Assembly: GCA_937872925.1 (NCBI GenBank) | Contig: CALMUT010000029.1 | Location: 1 to 60,081 of the forward strand | DNA length: 60,081 bases | Direction: 5' to 3' | DNA from: an uncultured Myxococcales bacterium | GTDB taxonomy: Bacteria > Myxococcota_A > Polyangia > Polyangiales > Polyangiaceae | Part shown: positions 34,264 to 44,148 of the stretch, one piece after another | How positions within the stretch are numbered: position 1 is the first letter of the stretch | Layout: each line of letters begins with the position of its first letter | Translations under genes and position numbers: made by a program | The notes under the pieces: model-generated | Told to the model about the DNA's origin: nothing | Seen by the model: the letters and a program-made list of their open reading frames with translations, nothing else | Database searches by the model: none

Positions 34264-34959
34264 CTAGGCTGGTTCGTCCGGGGGAATGCCGTAGCCAGGG
34301 ATGGGCGGCGCGTCGCAATCGGATCCGCTGCCGAGGTCCAGGCGCTGCTCGTACCGCGGATCCACGCACGGCATCGTAAGCGGCGCGTTTTCGTCCAGGG
34401 GCCAGCGCGCTTCGGCTTCGACGGCAATATATGCCGACAGATGCGCCACCGACGTGAGCCGCTGCGTCGCGCGCGCGCTCAGCAGGATGAGCGTCGGATC
34501 CTCAAGCACGAGCACAATCTCGTTCGCCGCTAGCGTGAAGCTCGCCACTCCGTCACCGGCGCTATCCAACAAGCGGTTGAGCAAGGCGCCGGTGCCATGG
34601 GGCAACACGTCCAGAAGCTGTCTCGAAGGATGGGACGACGCACCCTCGACAACCCACTTTTCCCCGGGAAGGCTCAGAGCGCGACGAGTCTGCATTCTCA
34701 ACAAGAACGCACCGGTGAGCGTCGAAAGCTCCACCATCGCGCCATGCACGGCGTAGCGCCCACAGATCTCCAATGCGTCCGATCCAGCCGCGACGCGGCC
34801 GAGAATCGCAGGCGCCATGGCCTCAGCCGCCTGCGTCGTGAAAGCAATTCGACGAGCGCCATCCAGGTCCACAAACGCCGCGGCACTCATCACCGCGTCG
34901 TGCCCACCCAGCTCTGCGAAGTAGTCCACGCCCTTTCCTACGCGCGCTTTTGTGCGCAT
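34264..34959 (-). CDS. Unknown protein, last gene of the LolA-DksA operon
   Basis: 231 residues, cytoplasmic by composition. Its start lies 22 bp inside the DksA-like gene, so translation is coupled. The sequence has mixed alpha/beta character (SAAAFVDLDGARRIAFTTQA, EIVLVLEDPTLILLSARATQ) with a Leu-rich helix between, and an acidic Pro-rich tail. It could be a small ligand-binding fold, but I do not recognise the family. By context it may function with the DksA-like protein in stress transcription control, which is only inference. Confidence 0.65.
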   Translation of the reverse strand: MRTKARVGKGVDYFAELGGHDAVMSAAAFVDLDGARRIAFTTQAAEAMAPAILGRVAAGSDALEICGRYAVHGAMVELSTLTGAFLLRMQTRRALSLPGEKWVVEGASSHPSRQLLDVLPHGTGALLNRLLDSAGDGVASFTLAANEIVLVLEDPTLILLSARATQRLTSVAHLSAYIAVEAEARWPLDENAPLTMPCVDPRYEQRLDLGSGSDCDAPPIPGYGIPPDEPA

Positions 34960-35279
34960 TCAATGCACAGGGTCGTGGAGGGGTCGTGTTCCAGGCGCCG
35001 CTCCGGCACCGGCTCGCCACACTCCAGGCAATCGCCGAACTCGCCCAAATTCAGGCGCTTCAGCGCCGCCCGGGCCCGGGTGAGGCTCGTCTTACGGCGC
35101 CTCTGGGCCTCCGCGCTGATGGCCTGCCCCGCAATCGCGTCCATGCGCGAAAGCCGCCCCACACTGCTCTGGTCCAGCTCCACGGGCTTCGCGGCGCTCT
35201 CTCCGGTCGCTATTTGCGCCTCAAGCTCGGCAATCTGCACCTCAAGCAGCTCACGGAACCGCTCCAGGTCCACCCTCAA
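34938..35279 (-). CDS. DksA/TraR-type zinc-finger protein
   Basis: 113 residues. The N-terminus is a long coiled helix (RFRELLEVQIAELEAQIAT) and a second helix follows (AEAQRRRKTSLTRARAALKR). The C-terminal zinc finger has CLECG at ~84-88 and CIEC at ~105-108, a full four-Cys site. DksA-family proteins bind in the secondary channel of RNA polymerase and act with ppGpp. Here the coiled-coil tip lacks an obvious DxxDxA, though MDAIAGQA sits in that place. Overlaps LolA by 4 bp (ATGA) upstream. Confidence 0.85.
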   Translation of the reverse strand: MRVDLERFRELLEVQIAELEAQIATGESAAKPVELDQSSVGRLSRMDAIAGQAISAEAQRRRKTSLTRARAALKRLNLGEFGDCLECGEPVPERRLEHDPSTTLCIECAQKRA

Positions 35280-35968
35280 GGCTTGACGATCTGCGTGCCC
35301 GGGGGCGGCTTGAAGTTGAACTCGTCCTTCTTGACCTTCTCGTTCACCGTCGGCGAGACAAAGTCGAAGCGGTTGCGGTTGCCCTGGGCGTCGAGCAAGA
35401 GCACGCGACGGACTTGGTACGTGCCGCCATCGACGTACAGTAGGATCTTTGTGTATGCGGGGGTGGGCTTCTTGGGCACGCCTTCGAGCACGTAGCCGCC
35501 CTCGAATTTGAGCTGGCGCGAGTCGAGCTTCCGCAACTTAAACTCCTTGATCAGGTTGCCGCCGCCGACGAGAAACGCCAAGGCCGCGGGATACTGGCTC
35601 TTGCCCATGGCCTGCTCGTACATCTGCTTGTTGTCAGACTCGTAGATCTTGATCAGCTTGCCGTCGCTCACCACGCGGTTGCCGTTGTTGGTGTAGCGCC
35701 AACTCATCTTGCCGGGCTTCTGAAACGTGACGGTGCCTTTGCTGTCTTTGGTCTTGTTGTACGCCTTGACCCAATAGCGTTGCTTGAAGCCGGCCTTGAA
35801 GCTCTTGCTCTTGTCGTAGAAGTTCTGCACCCCGGTAGCCACGGCGTTGGCGCTACTGTTCTTGTTGGCGCCGGCCTTCTTGGCCTGAGCGTCCGCCTGG
35901 GTCGGGAACGCGGTGAGGGGGGCGGCGAGACCAACGAAAACGGCGAGTAGAGCGTGGGAGAATTTCAT
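35276..35968 (-). CDS. lolA: LolA-type outer-membrane lipoprotein carrier
   Basis: 230 residues. Signal peptide ~1-27 (ADAQA). The mature part fits LolA: VATGVQNFYDKSKSFKAGF, then a KPGKMSWRY strand, then SDGKLIKIYESDNKQMYEQ, and DFVSPTVNEKVKKDEFNFKP near the end. The family half-barrel carries lipoproteins across the periplasm to the outer membrane, which fits the unusual number of lipoproteins nearby. It is the first gene of a coupled operon with the DksA-like and unknown genes. Confidence 0.9.
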   Translation of the reverse strand: MKFSHALLAVFVGLAAPLTAFPTQADAQAKKAGANKNSSANAVATGVQNFYDKSKSFKAGFKQRYWVKAYNKTKDSKGTVTFQKPGKMSWRYTNNGNRVVSDGKLIKIYESDNKQMYEQAMGKSQYPAALAFLVGGGNLIKEFKLRKLDSRQLKFEGGYVLEGVPKKPTPAYTKILLYVDGGTYQVRRVLLLDAQGNRNRFDFVSPTVNEKVKKDEFNFKPPPGTQIVKP

Positions 35969-36392
35969 GATTCCTCTGACAGTGAGAACGCGGGAAGGGC
36001 GGTTTGGCTTGCAGTGCGTCTCACAAACGGACAGACGGCTGAGTCGGGCGAAACATTCGCAGAAAACTGCGAGAAATCCAGGGATTTTCCCCTTTTACGT
36101 TTGACCCCGCGGCGGCATTTCCCCTTGGGGAAAAGGTCCCGCCCAGATTGTACCCGCCAAGGGAAATTCCTGCGCGATCTCGGGCAGATACGACCACGCA
36201 ATTCTCGCGGGGGCCTGTGCACACGGCTGGCGCGCTCGCCCATTGGCGAGCCGCGCGCTGGCATCTCCGCGATGACCTGACTCCGCGCCTACCGGCGCCG
36301 GGTCGCAGCCCTTTGTCGGCCAGACGAGATTCGAGGCCCACTGCGCTCGTCTGGGTCCCGCTTTTTCGGCGCAACGCCGGACAGTAGACCGC
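35969..36392. other. 424-bp region without a supported gene
   Basis: Between RuvC and LolA, both on the minus strand. No frame shows a plausible protein. It includes a Pro/Arg-rich frame of low quality and a stretch with slightly lower GC (36010-36110, with TTTTCCCCTTTTACG) that probably contains the lolA operon promoter. Confidence 0.5.
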
Positions 36393-36965
36393 TCAGCGCC
36401 GCGCCGGAGGAGAGCGTCGCGCCGGGCGTCTTCGGCGATGGTTCGCCAGAGCCCGCGCCAAGACCGGCGACATCGACTTCTCCTTGAGCCGATCCTCTAA
36501 CGGACCCAAGCGCAAGTGCGTCACCGCAAGCGCCAACGCGTCTGCCGCGTCGGGAGGTGGCAGTTCTGCGAGAGAGAGCACGTTGCGGATCATCATGGCC
36601 ACTTGGCGCTTGTCCGCCTGCCCTCCCCCGGCGATTGTGCGCTTTACTTTCGCCGGCGCATACTCGGCAACTTGCACACCCGCCCGTGCCAGGGACAAGA
36701 GCACGACGCCTCGCGCGTGCCCGAGCTTTGCAGCAGCCTGCGCGTCCTTGTGAAAGAACAGGCTTTCGACGGAGCCCACTTCCGGGGTGTGCTCCTTGAT
36801 CAGCTCCGCCAGCTGCCTGTCGATCACCGTGAGGCGCTCCGCGAGCGGCAGCTTGCCGTTCATCTTGATCACGCCGTGCGCGACATGCGTCATTCGATTG
36901 CCCATCCGGGAAACAAGCCCCCAACCGAGCTTGAGGGTGCCGGGGTCGATACCGAGAACGAGCAT
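36393..36965 (-). CDS. ruvC: Crossover junction endodeoxyribonuclease RuvC
   Basis: 190 residues, slightly longer than the usual ~173 because of a basic tail (~168-190). The RNase-H-like core shows the catalytic acids in place: D7 in GIDPG, E67 in SVESLFF, D139 and D142 in PDAADALALA. ADKRQVAMMIRNVL is the usual helix. RuvC cuts Holliday junctions with RuvAB; ruvA and ruvB are not in this window. It lies 52 bp downstream of the bactofilin gene on the same strand and may be co-transcribed with that cluster. Confidence 0.95.
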   Translation of the reverse strand: MLVLGIDPGTLKLGWGLVSRMGNRMTHVAHGVIKMNGKLPLAERLTVIDRQLAELIKEHTPEVGSVESLFFHKDAQAAAKLGHARGVVLLSLARAGVQVAEYAPAKVKRTIAGGGQADKRQVAMMIRNVLSLAELPPPDAADALALAVTHLRLGPLEDRLKEKSMSPVLARALANHRRRRPARRSPPARR

Positions 36966-37017
36966 GTATTCTACGTATCAGTCTTTCCCGCGAATGGAAA
37001 GAACGCCGCCGCGAGTC

Positions 37018-37479
37018 TTAGCCGGCCGCGCCGCCTTCACCGCCTTCACCGCCTGGCGCTGGGTCGTCGTCCTTCTTGCCCTTCTTCTTGTTGCGGCCGG
37101 CGTCTTTGTCACCGGGCATATCACCCACGTTCAGCTCGACCTCGCCGAACATCACCTGCATCTTGCCCTCGCTCTGGAGTTTGACCTCCAACGTCTTCGC
37201 GCGAATGACGGTGTTGTCCTTGACTGAGCCCGACAGGCTGACGGTGTCGGCGTCGAACTCGCCGGCAAGTTCCCCTTCGCTGCGAAGCTCGCCCACCTTC
37301 ACTTTGCCGTGAACGGCCCCACTGGCGCTCACAGCCAGCGACGGTGTCTCCAGCTCGCCTTCGATTCTGCCGCGGACCATGATGGGGCACGTGGAAGATA
37401 GAGTGCCCTTAAGACTCGTGCCTTCTTCGATCAGCGTCTGCTTATTCGGTCCTGCATTCCCGCCGTATGAATTAGTCAT
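37018..37479 (-). CDS. Bactofilin
   Basis: 153 residues. The central ~90 residues are the bactofilin beta-helix: TSLKGTLSSTCPIMVRGRIE, GELETPSLAVSASGAVHGKV and later GE-L-GEF-A-V-LSGSV turns with regular ~17-residue spacing. The N-terminal tail is short and polar. The C-terminal tail is Lys/Asp then Gly-rich and disordered. Bactofilins polymerise without nucleotides into cytoskeletal filaments; in Myxococcus they act in cell shape and in chromosome-origin positioning. It is third in a set with a pentapeptide/bactofilin-like fusion 21 bp upstream and a zinc-ribbon protein. Confidence 0.9.
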   Translation of the reverse strand: MTNSYGGNAGPNKQTLIEEGTSLKGTLSSTCPIMVRGRIEGELETPSLAVSASGAVHGKVKVGELRSEGELAGEFDADTVSLSGSVKDNTVIRAKTLEVKLQSEGKMQVMFGEVELNVGDMPGDKDAGRNKKKGKKDDDPAPGGEGGEGGAAG

Positions 37480-37500
37480 TTCGTTATCACCCTTCTTCTA

Positions 37501-38727
37501 TTACTTGGCGCGCGCGCGCAGGATCTTCATTCTTAGTGAGCAACCGGGAGCGAACGCGAATTGCGTACTCTCCGCGGCTTGCTCCACGGCGCCGGCGACG
37601 GCGCCTTGTTCACTGACGACTAACAAGCGGGGCCCGATGATGCCTGGACTGTCCCGCTCCAAAAACTGCCCGTGGATCGTGATATTGCCGAGCCCCGAGA
37701 TGGTGCACTCGCTGAGCACGCCGTCTTCGCCAATCACCAGGTTGGTACCTTCACTCAGGACGATCTTGCACTTCTCGAAACGGCTATCGATTTCCACGTC
37801 GGACCCAGCGCCGAATTCGAGGGAAGCGTCGCGCAACACATCGCCCTTGCCGAAGTAGCGGGTGGCGGTCGGAACTTCCGAGAGCTTGCCCGCGAGGAAC
37901 GCCGCCACCTCGTCTCCGCTGACGCGCTTGGTGCCAGTGCCTTCGGGACTGGTGTCGACCCATTCGGCAATGACTCCGTCGAAGCGTCCGGTCTTTGTTT
38001 GCGCGCTGAAGAGCTTAGCGCCGGTCAGGGTGGCACCCGCCGTTCTGGTGTCCGAGAAATTCGCGTGGCGGCCATCGATGTCCCGAAGATTGCAGCCCTC
38101 GAGGTTGGCCGAACGCAGGTTGCTGCGCAGAAGAGAGGCACCTTCAAAGTTGGCTCCTGGAGCCGCCGCTTCGGCGAGTTCCGCGTCGCTTAGGTTGGCT
38201 TGCCTGAAGTTCGCCTCTTCCAAGTTGGCAGAACTCAGATCTGCGTTGCTCAGATCAGATCCGGTGAGATTGGCGCCGCCCAAGTAGGCCTCGACTAGTT
38301 CAGCGTGTGCCAGGGAGGCTCCGTCGAGCATCGCCTTGCCTAGCTCTGCTGAATCAAGCTGAGCATTGGTGAGCAGTGCAGACGTGAGGATAGCGTCGGT
38401 CAGTTTCGCGCCCTCAAGGGTCGCGCGATTGAGATTCGCGCCCGTCAAGTTGGCCTTGGACAGGTTGGCACCCTCCAGATCGGCCTTCTCTAGGTTGGCA
38501 TTGGTCAGAACAGCAGACGAGAGGAACGCCTCACGCAAGTTGGCATTCTTGAAGTTCGTGCCGTCGAGCCGCGCCCCTTCAAAGTTGACCCCTTCCAGGT
38601 CCGTGCGACTGAAGTCTGCGCCGCTGAGGTCCGTCCCGGACAAGTCCAAGCCGTTCAGCTCTTCACGGGCAAGGCTCTCGCCCTGCTTCGCCCGTGCGAC
38701 TACTTGCTCTCGTGTCAGTTCCGCCAT
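37501..38727 (-). CDS. Pentapeptide-repeat protein fused to a bactofilin-like domain
   Basis: 408 residues from the ATG at 38727, 13 bp after the zinc-ribbon gene. Residues ~25-240 hold about forty A(D/N)LXX pentapeptides (DLSGTDLSGADFSRTDLEGV type), a right-handed square beta-helix. After a linker (~245-285) the C-terminal ~100 residues have bactofilin-type turns: LVIGEDGVLSECTISGLGNI, then TIHGQFLERD, then GAVAGAVE. So a beta-solenoid is joined to a polymer-forming-like domain. With a canonical bactofilin next door it is a good candidate for a filament partner or capping subunit. Confidence 0.85.
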   Translation of the reverse strand: MAELTREQVVARAKQGESLAREELNGLDLSGTDLSGADFSRTDLEGVNFEGARLDGTNFKNANLREAFLSSAVLTNANLEKADLEGANLSKANLTGANLNRATLEGAKLTDAILTSALLTNAQLDSAELGKAMLDGASLAHAELVEAYLGGANLTGSDLSNADLSSANLEEANFRQANLSDAELAEAAAPGANFEGASLLRSNLRSANLEGCNLRDIDGRHANFSDTRTAGATLTGAKLFSAQTKTGRFDGVIAEWVDTSPEGTGTKRVSGDEVAAFLAGKLSEVPTATRYFGKGDVLRDASLEFGAGSDVEIDSRFEKCKIVLSEGTNLVIGEDGVLSECTISGLGNITIHGQFLERDSPGIIGPRLLVVSEQGAVAGAVEQAAESTQFAFAPGCSLRMKILRARAK

Positions 38728-38740
38728 GCCTGCTCCACTT

Positions 38741-40138
38741 CTACGACTTCTGCGCCGCTCTTGCGGCCTCCAGGAATGCGTCAATCGCCGCAACTTTTCG
38801 CTCGAAGGGAAGTCGTTCGAGCTGACTGACCAAATCAACTGCACCGAGACGCGCCAGCACCAAGTTCACGCGTAGCAGGGTTTCGGTGCGTTGCTTGCGC
38901 GCGCTGCGGCGATCCGCTGCCGCTTCCGGAGACCACCCCGACTTGCCGCGCGCGAAGGCTTCGTTGGCCGCATTCAGTTCGCGCTTCAGAGTTTCCAGTT
39001 GATCCAGCTCCTGCGGGCGCTTCGAGTCTGGCGGGACCGAGTCGTGCTTGGACTGGTACGACTCGAAACGCGCGCAAATCTCCTGGCAAAGCCCGAGGGG
39101 CAGTCCCGTTGTCTCCGCAATCTCGGCAGGCCGCGCTTCCAAGAACATTTGGAGATTGTTGAGCCCGGCCGCGTACAGCTTGCCAAGAGCGACTTCCCTC
39201 ACCCCCGCGACCTGGCGCAGTAGCGACTGCACAATCACCGGTTCGCGGCGATCGCGCTCGACACTGGCCTCGTACACGTCCGGAAGCTCTCGAGCGAGGG
39301 CGTTGTAGGCCTGCACAATCGCGACCTTGTCGTCCTCGCCGACTGTCGAGCCGTCGCTCTTTTCTGCCGCGGTCAGCTTCTCGTGTAACTTGTCGAGCGC
39401 CCCGGTGATGGTCGTCACGCCCATCTTGCCAGCGGACTTCTGCAGCGTAGCCACTGCCGGAAGGCAGACACTGAGCCAGTCTTTGGTCGGAGTGCCCTGG
39501 TCCAGCTCGACCATGAAGTCCCGCACGGGGCCGAGCTGCGTCACGGCAATTTGCTTGAACAACTCCTCGACCGCCGCGACATCCGCGGGGCTGGGCACGC
39601 TGTGCGCCTCAGCGGCACCCGGGTCGGACAGGATCGCGTCGAAACCTTGTTCCAAGTCCGCCCAGTCCATCTCCAACTCCTCGTTGGTTGGTGGCTCACT
39701 TGGGGTTGGCGCGGTATCACCAAAGGCCGGAGCTTTTGGCCTGCTGGAGGTTGGCGAAGCCTTTTGCTGACCCTTGCGTGCCGACGGCGGGGGCGGCGGC
39801 GCGGAGCGTGACGTCGGACGCTTCGACGCCTTCGGGCTCCCTGGTTGGGACGCGCCAGCGCCAAACGGGCTGGGTTCCGGCACGACCTTCGCCGAACCAG
39901 TGACGCTGGCCAGGGCCTCGGACATGGACGCAGGCGGTGGTTCCTCCTGCGTTTGAAACACGGACCGCATTTGCTCCGTGGCTCCCCGTGCCTTGGGCCG
40001 GGACTTGGGTGCCAGCTGCTTCGAGTAGCTGCCCGGGCTGGCGTCCGTGAGCGGCTGCCCGCATTCCACGCAGAAGCGAGCGTCGGGCAACATCATTGCA
40101 CCGCAGGTCGGGCAGCGTTTGGTGTGTGTCGCGCTCAC
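38741..40138 (-). CDS. Zinc-ribbon, helical adaptor protein with HhH-like segment
   Basis: 465 residues. An N-terminal zinc ribbon (CPTCG ~9-13, CVECG ~23-27) is followed by a long disordered Pro/Ser/Lys linker (~35-160). A helical domain (~185-290) includes LFKQIAVTQLGPVRDFMVEL and ALDKLHEKLTAAEKSDG and looks like a four-helix bundle. A helix-hairpin-helix-like segment follows (~325-365; KLYAAGLNNLQMFLEARPAE then TGLPLGLCQEI). The C-terminus is coiled. No enzyme motif is seen. It is the first gene of the set with the two beta-solenoid genes, and would suit an adaptor linking filaments to another complex. Confidence 0.7.
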   Translation of the reverse strand: MSATHTKRCPTCGAMMLPDARFCVECGQPLTDASPGSYSKQLAPKSRPKARGATEQMRSVFQTQEEPPPASMSEALASVTGSAKVVPEPSPFGAGASQPGSPKASKRPTSRSAPPPPPSARKGQQKASPTSSRPKAPAFGDTAPTPSEPPTNEELEMDWADLEQGFDAILSDPGAAEAHSVPSPADVAAVEELFKQIAVTQLGPVRDFMVELDQGTPTKDWLSVCLPAVATLQKSAGKMGVTTITGALDKLHEKLTAAEKSDGSTVGEDDKVAIVQAYNALARELPDVYEASVERDRREPVIVQSLLRQVAGVREVALGKLYAAGLNNLQMFLEARPAEIAETTGLPLGLCQEICARFESYQSKHDSVPPDSKRPQELDQLETLKRELNAANEAFARGKSGWSPEAAADRRSARKQRTETLLRVNLVLARLGAVDLVSQLERLPFERKVAAIDAFLEAARAAQKS

Positions 40139-40463
40139 GAGGGCACTCCAAGGGACCCGCCGCAGCGCAGCGGTGTCGTCGGATAGACTAGCGCAGACCG
40201 CATCAGTTCTCAGAGAGCTTTTGCGAACAGCTTCGCGTGTTCAGGGCGCGGAGATGCGTGCTTCCCGGCAGATCCGCGCGGATTTGACGCGAGGCTTTTT
40301 TGGTCTGGCGTCGCGCGCGGGGCGACTGCCACCTGCCCAGCTAGAGATACTTGACTTCTACGGCGTTTAGCGCCGCACACTTCAGCGGCGCTAGGCCTCG
40401 GCTGCGCTGACAAGTGGCGGTTCCCGCTCCGCGGAGCCAGGGTCGTGGAGTAGGCTTCGGCTC
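40139..40463. other. 325-bp divergent promoter region
   Basis: Separates the zinc-ribbon gene (minus) and the Ski2-like helicase (plus). No convincing ORF. It should contain both promoters; no clear -35/-10 pair was recognised. Confidence 0.5.
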
Positions 40464-42989
40464 GTGTCCGTAACGCTCGGCGACAAGATCCCCCACGGCG
40501 CCGACGATGACCGCATCCTGGAGCGCTTCCTGGAGTACGTGGATGAGATCGGGCTCACCCTGTACCCCGCCCAAGAGCAAGCGCTGCTTGAGCTCGCTTC
40601 CGGCAAAAATCTGATCCTCAACACACCGACCGGTTCCGGCAAATCCTTGGTCGCCAGTTTTGTGCACTTCCGCGCTTTGGCCAAAGGACAGCGGTCCGTC
40701 TACACGAGCCCAATCAAGGCCCTGGCCAGCGAAAAGTTCTTCGCCCTGTCCCGAGAGCTCGGCCCCGAATATGTTGGCATGCTTACCGGGGACGCCAGCG
40801 TGAATCGAGACGCTCCGGTGCTGTGTTGTACGGCCGAGATCGTGGCGAACATGGCACTGCGGCAGGGGGCAGATGCCGACATCGATCACCTGGTGATGGA
40901 TGAATTCCACTACTACTCGGATCCTGAGCGTGGCGTCGCCTGGCAGATCCCTCTCCTACTTTTGCGCCGCGCGCGCTTCACATTGATGAGCGCCACGCTA
41001 GGGGACACCCGGTTCTTCGAAGAACGACTGAGTGCGCTCACCGGCGTCGAAACAGCGGCGGTGCTGTCCAAAGACCGCCCGGTGCCCTTGGACTTCACTT
41101 ACCGCGAGACACCGCTGCACGAGACGGTCGAAGACCTTCTGAGCAGCGAGCGCGCCCCCATCTACATCGTCAACTTCACGCAACGGGGCGCCGCCGAAGA
41201 GGCCCAGAACCTGATGAGCGTGGACTTTTCCAGCAAGGAGCAGAAAGCCGCCATCAAAGCCGCGCTGGTGGGAGTGCGCTTCGAAAGCCCCTACGGCAAG
41301 GAAATGATGCGCTTCTTGCGACACGGCATCGGCTTGCACCACGCCGGTTTACTTCCCAAGTACCGCTTGGCCGTAGAGAAGCTGGCACAAAAGGGTCACC
41401 TGAAAATCATTTCCGGCACGGACACCCTCGGCGTCGGCGTGAACATCCCAATCCGCACGGTGCTGTTTACGAAGTTATGCAAATTCGACGGACAGAAGAC
41501 GGCAATCTGCACGGTCCGCGACTTCCAACAGATCAGCGGGCGCGCCGGACGCAAGGGCTTCGACGACCGCGGCAGCGTGGCGGTGCAGGCACCAGTCCAC
41601 GTGATCGAGAACCTACGCCTTGAAGCCAAAGCCGCCGCCAATCCCGCGAAGAAGCGCAAGCTAGTCAAGAAGAAGCCACCGGACCGCGGCTACGTGCATT
41701 GGGATCGCTCTGTCTTCGAGCGCCTGGTCAGCGCGCCACCCGAACCCCTGATCTCTCGATTCAAAGTCAGCCACGGCATGTTGATCAACTTGCTGGATCG
41801 CGAAACTGGCGGCTGCATGGCGATGGCGCGGCTGATCCGCGACTGCCACGACCGCAAAGCAGAAAAGCGGGTGCACGGCCGCACGGCATTGCAGATGTTC
41901 CAATCCCTTCTCGACGCCGGCATCGTCGAAAAGGTCGCGAGCGGCGCGGGTCACCGCGCTCAGATCAGTGAGAGCCTGCAGCAGGACTTCTCGCTGAATC
42001 AGGCACTCTCCCTATATTTACTTGAGACCATTGGTCGCCTCGACATCGAAAGCGAGAGTTACGCCCTCGACCTGTTGACGCTGGTCGAGTCGATCCTGGA
42101 GAACCCGGCGGTGATCCTGCGCAAGCAGCTCGATCTGATCAAGACCCTGAAAATGAGCGAGATGAAGGCCGCAGGAGTCGAATACGACGAGCGCATCAAG
42201 AAACTGGACGAGCTCGACTACCCCAGACCAAACGCCGACTTCATTTACGAAACCTTCAATGCCTTCGCAAAACAGCACCCATGGATGGAGCAGGAGAACA
42301 TCCGGCCCAAGTCCATCGCCCGCGACATGGTGGAGAAGTTCCTCTCGTTCTCGGACTACGTGAAGGAGTACGGCCTAGAGCGCTCCGAAGGGCTGCTGCT
42401 GCGATACCTCTCGGAAGTGTATAAAGTCCTGGTGCAGACCGTGCCTGACGGCGACAAGACGGCGGATGTGGACGAACTCGTGACGTTTTTTGGCGCCATG
42501 GTTCGACAGGTGGACTCCAGCTTACTCGACGAGTGGGAGCAAATGCGCTCCGGCGTGGAGGACGTCGCGCCCCACACCAGGTCGGAAGATCTCGAACCCG
42601 AAGGTTCGCGAGACGTTACCCGGGACGAACGCGGCTTCACCGTGCTCGTGCGCAACGCACTGTTTCAGCTGCTCAAAGCCCTAGCGGCGCGGGACGTCGC
42701 CGCGGCTCTCGATTGCACGCAGGCCGACGCCCAAGGAGCACTCGGCCGCACGGAAATCGAGAGCGCCCTGGAGGAGTTCTTCGCAGCCCATGCCGCACTG
42801 CGTACCGACCCAGAAGCCCGCCGCCCCAGCTTTTTGACCCTCGAGAAAAGCGAGTGGCACTGGGAGTGGGCCCAAGTGCTGCTGGATCCCGAAGAAGAAA
42901 ACGACTGGGTCATGAGCGGTAGCATCGACGTTGAAGCGTCCCGAAGCGCAGGCCGACCCATTCTGCTGCTACGACGCATCGGGTCGTGA
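40464..42989 (+). CDS. Ski2/Mtr4-like DEAD/DEAH-type RNA helicase (DUF3516 type)
   Basis: 841 residues from a GTG at 40464. Motif I TPTGSGKS (~54-61), Ia [20 protein letters not shown] (~145; DEFH in place of DEVH, as in this bacterial branch), III SATLGD, then [14 protein letters not shown] and [11 protein letters not shown] (motifs IV/V) and [12 protein letters not shown] (motif VI, intact). The C-terminal ~430 residues are a long helical region corresponding to DUF3516. Related eukaryotic enzymes feed RNA to the exosome. The bacterial branch is poorly studied. It is likely to be monocistronic. Confidence 0.9.
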   Translation: MSVTLGDKIPHGADDDRILERFLEYVDEIGLTLYPAQEQALLELASGKNLILNTPTGSGKSLVASFVHFRALAKGQRSVYTSPIKALASEKFFALSRELGPEYVGMLTGDASVNRDAPVLCCTAEIVANMALRQGADADIDHLVMDEFHYYSDPERGVAWQIPLLLLRRARFTLMSATLGDTRFFEERLSALTGVETAAVLSKDRPVPLDFTYRETPLHETVEDLLSSERAPIYIVNFTQRGAAEEAQNLMSVDFSSKEQKAAIKAALVGVRFESPYGKEMMRFLRHGIGLHHAGLLPKYRLAVEKLAQKGHLKIISGTDTLGVGVNIPIRTVLFTKLCKFDGQKTAICTVRDFQQISGRAGRKGFDDRGSVAVQAPVHVIENLRLEAKAAANPAKKRKLVKKKPPDRGYVHWDRSVFERLVSAPPEPLISRFKVSHGMLINLLDRETGGCMAMARLIRDCHDRKAEKRVHGRTALQMFQSLLDAGIVEKVASGAGHRAQISESLQQDFSLNQALSLYLLETIGRLDIESESYALDLLTLVESILENPAVILRKQLDLIKTLKMSEMKAAGVEYDERIKKLDELDYPRPNADFIYETFNAFAKQHPWMEQENIRPKSIARDMVEKFLSFSDYVKEYGLERSEGLLLRYLSEVYKVLVQTVPDGDKTADVDELVTFFGAMVRQVDSSLLDEWEQMRSGVEDVAPHTRSEDLEPEGSRDVTRDERGFTVLVRNALFQLLKALAARDVAAALDCTQADAQGALGRTEIESALEEFFAAHAALRTDPEARRPSFLTLEKSEWHWEWAQVLLDPEEENDWVMSGSIDVEASRSAGRPILLLRRIGS

Positions 42990-43080
42990 GCCGTAACGCA
43001 GAGCATTCAGAATCGCGGCCCCCGGACGCCCGGCTCCTGCCGGTCACGAAAGACCAAGGGGCGCGGAGCCCCGGGCAAGC

Positions 43081-44052
43081 TCACTGCGCCGCATAGGCCT
43101 GGCCACTCCAATGATGTCGCGACTCTCGTTTCTCGGCCGTGCACGCTTGCCGGTACTGTTTCGGCAAGTCTGCGTCGGGCTCACTGCAGATGACCTCCGT
43201 CGTGGCCAGAATCTCCTTCGGAAATCCGCCCCCTAGCCGCACGCTGCCCCTTGTTTCTTTCACCGGCGGGAACGGACAGCCGCTGTACGTCGCGTGGTAC
43301 AGCGTGTGCTGGAATACTTGCACCAACTCTTCGTTTCGCTCCACGTAGAACTCCAGCATGTGGGTGCCGCTGCGTCCGCAGCCGTCGCATTCGCCATGGT
43401 GGGTCTTCAGCTCCAGCGCATCACGCGCCGGTTCCAGAAGTCGCAGCGGGCGCAGCGTGAGCGGTGCGCTGCCGCTTTCCACACCGAGACACGCGCGCTC
43501 GGCGTAGCGTTGATCAACTTGAAACGCCGGCTCGGCGCGGCACCAATAGCCACCTTCCCTACCGAGAAGGACGCGCGCGCGCAGGTGATCCACCGACGCA
43601 CGACCATCGTCGCTCGAGTATCTAATGACCACCGCCCGATCGCGCCCGGGGTCGCCGCGCAGCGTCAGGTCGATCAGTTCCAACGAATCGAGTTCCGCAG
43701 GCGCCGCGCTCTCGCTTCCGCTGTCCTCGCTCTGCATGCCGTCCGGAACGGGGTCGAGGCCAAGCTCGGCCAGTAGCTGGTTTCGCCGGCTCGCGCTCTT
43801 GCTGCTGCGCAGCGCCGCGGACCAGCGCTCTAGTTCGAGTTCCAAGGGTGGGCCGTTGCGACAGTGCGGAGGCGCCACACGCGCCTCCACCAACCCGTTC
43901 CCTTGCGGCGCCGCCGTGTTTTTCGGGCGGCGCGCGGGCGAATGGGAGTTGTCCGGCGGTGCCTGTACCGGCGCGCACGCGCCGCAACCCGTGACAACGG
44001 CGAGCGCCAGAATGGGGCCAGCTCGAAAACGCTGTTGCGTTGTGAGCATCAC
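43081..44052 (-). CDS. Lipoprotein, unknown
   Basis: 323 residues; a second Met at position 2 is possible. The signal ends in VVTGCGAC, either Cys ~23 or ~26 being the lipid site. A disordered stretch (~28-65) is followed by a helical part (ELELERWSAALRSSKSASRR) and a beta-rich domain (~120-323) with several Cys, among them HHGECDGCGRSGTH, which could bind metal. The end is HHWSGQAYAAQ. No family recognised. It follows the helicase on the opposite strand, 91 bp between stops; a GGGGC/GCCCC hairpin at ~43058-43074 may end transcription. Confidence 0.65.
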   Translation of the reverse strand: MMLTTQQRFRAGPILALAVVTGCGACAPVQAPPDNSHSPARRPKNTAAPQGNGLVEARVAPPHCRNGPPLELELERWSAALRSSKSASRRNQLLAELGLDPVPDGMQSEDSGSESAAPAELDSLELIDLTLRGDPGRDRAVVIRYSSDDGRASVDHLRARVLLGREGGYWCRAEPAFQVDQRYAERACLGVESGSAPLTLRPLRLLEPARDALELKTHHGECDGCGRSGTHMLEFYVERNEELVQVFQHTLYHATYSGCPFPPVKETRGSVRLGGGFPKEILATTEVICSEPDADLPKQYRQACTAEKRESRHHWSGQAYAAQ

Positions 44053-44148
44053 TTCCAGGCAACTCTACCCGGTTTCGGCGGTCACCAAATACACCAACGC
44101 CCGGAGCGCTGTGCGCGCATCCGGGCGTCGGCACCTGCCGATGTCGGC

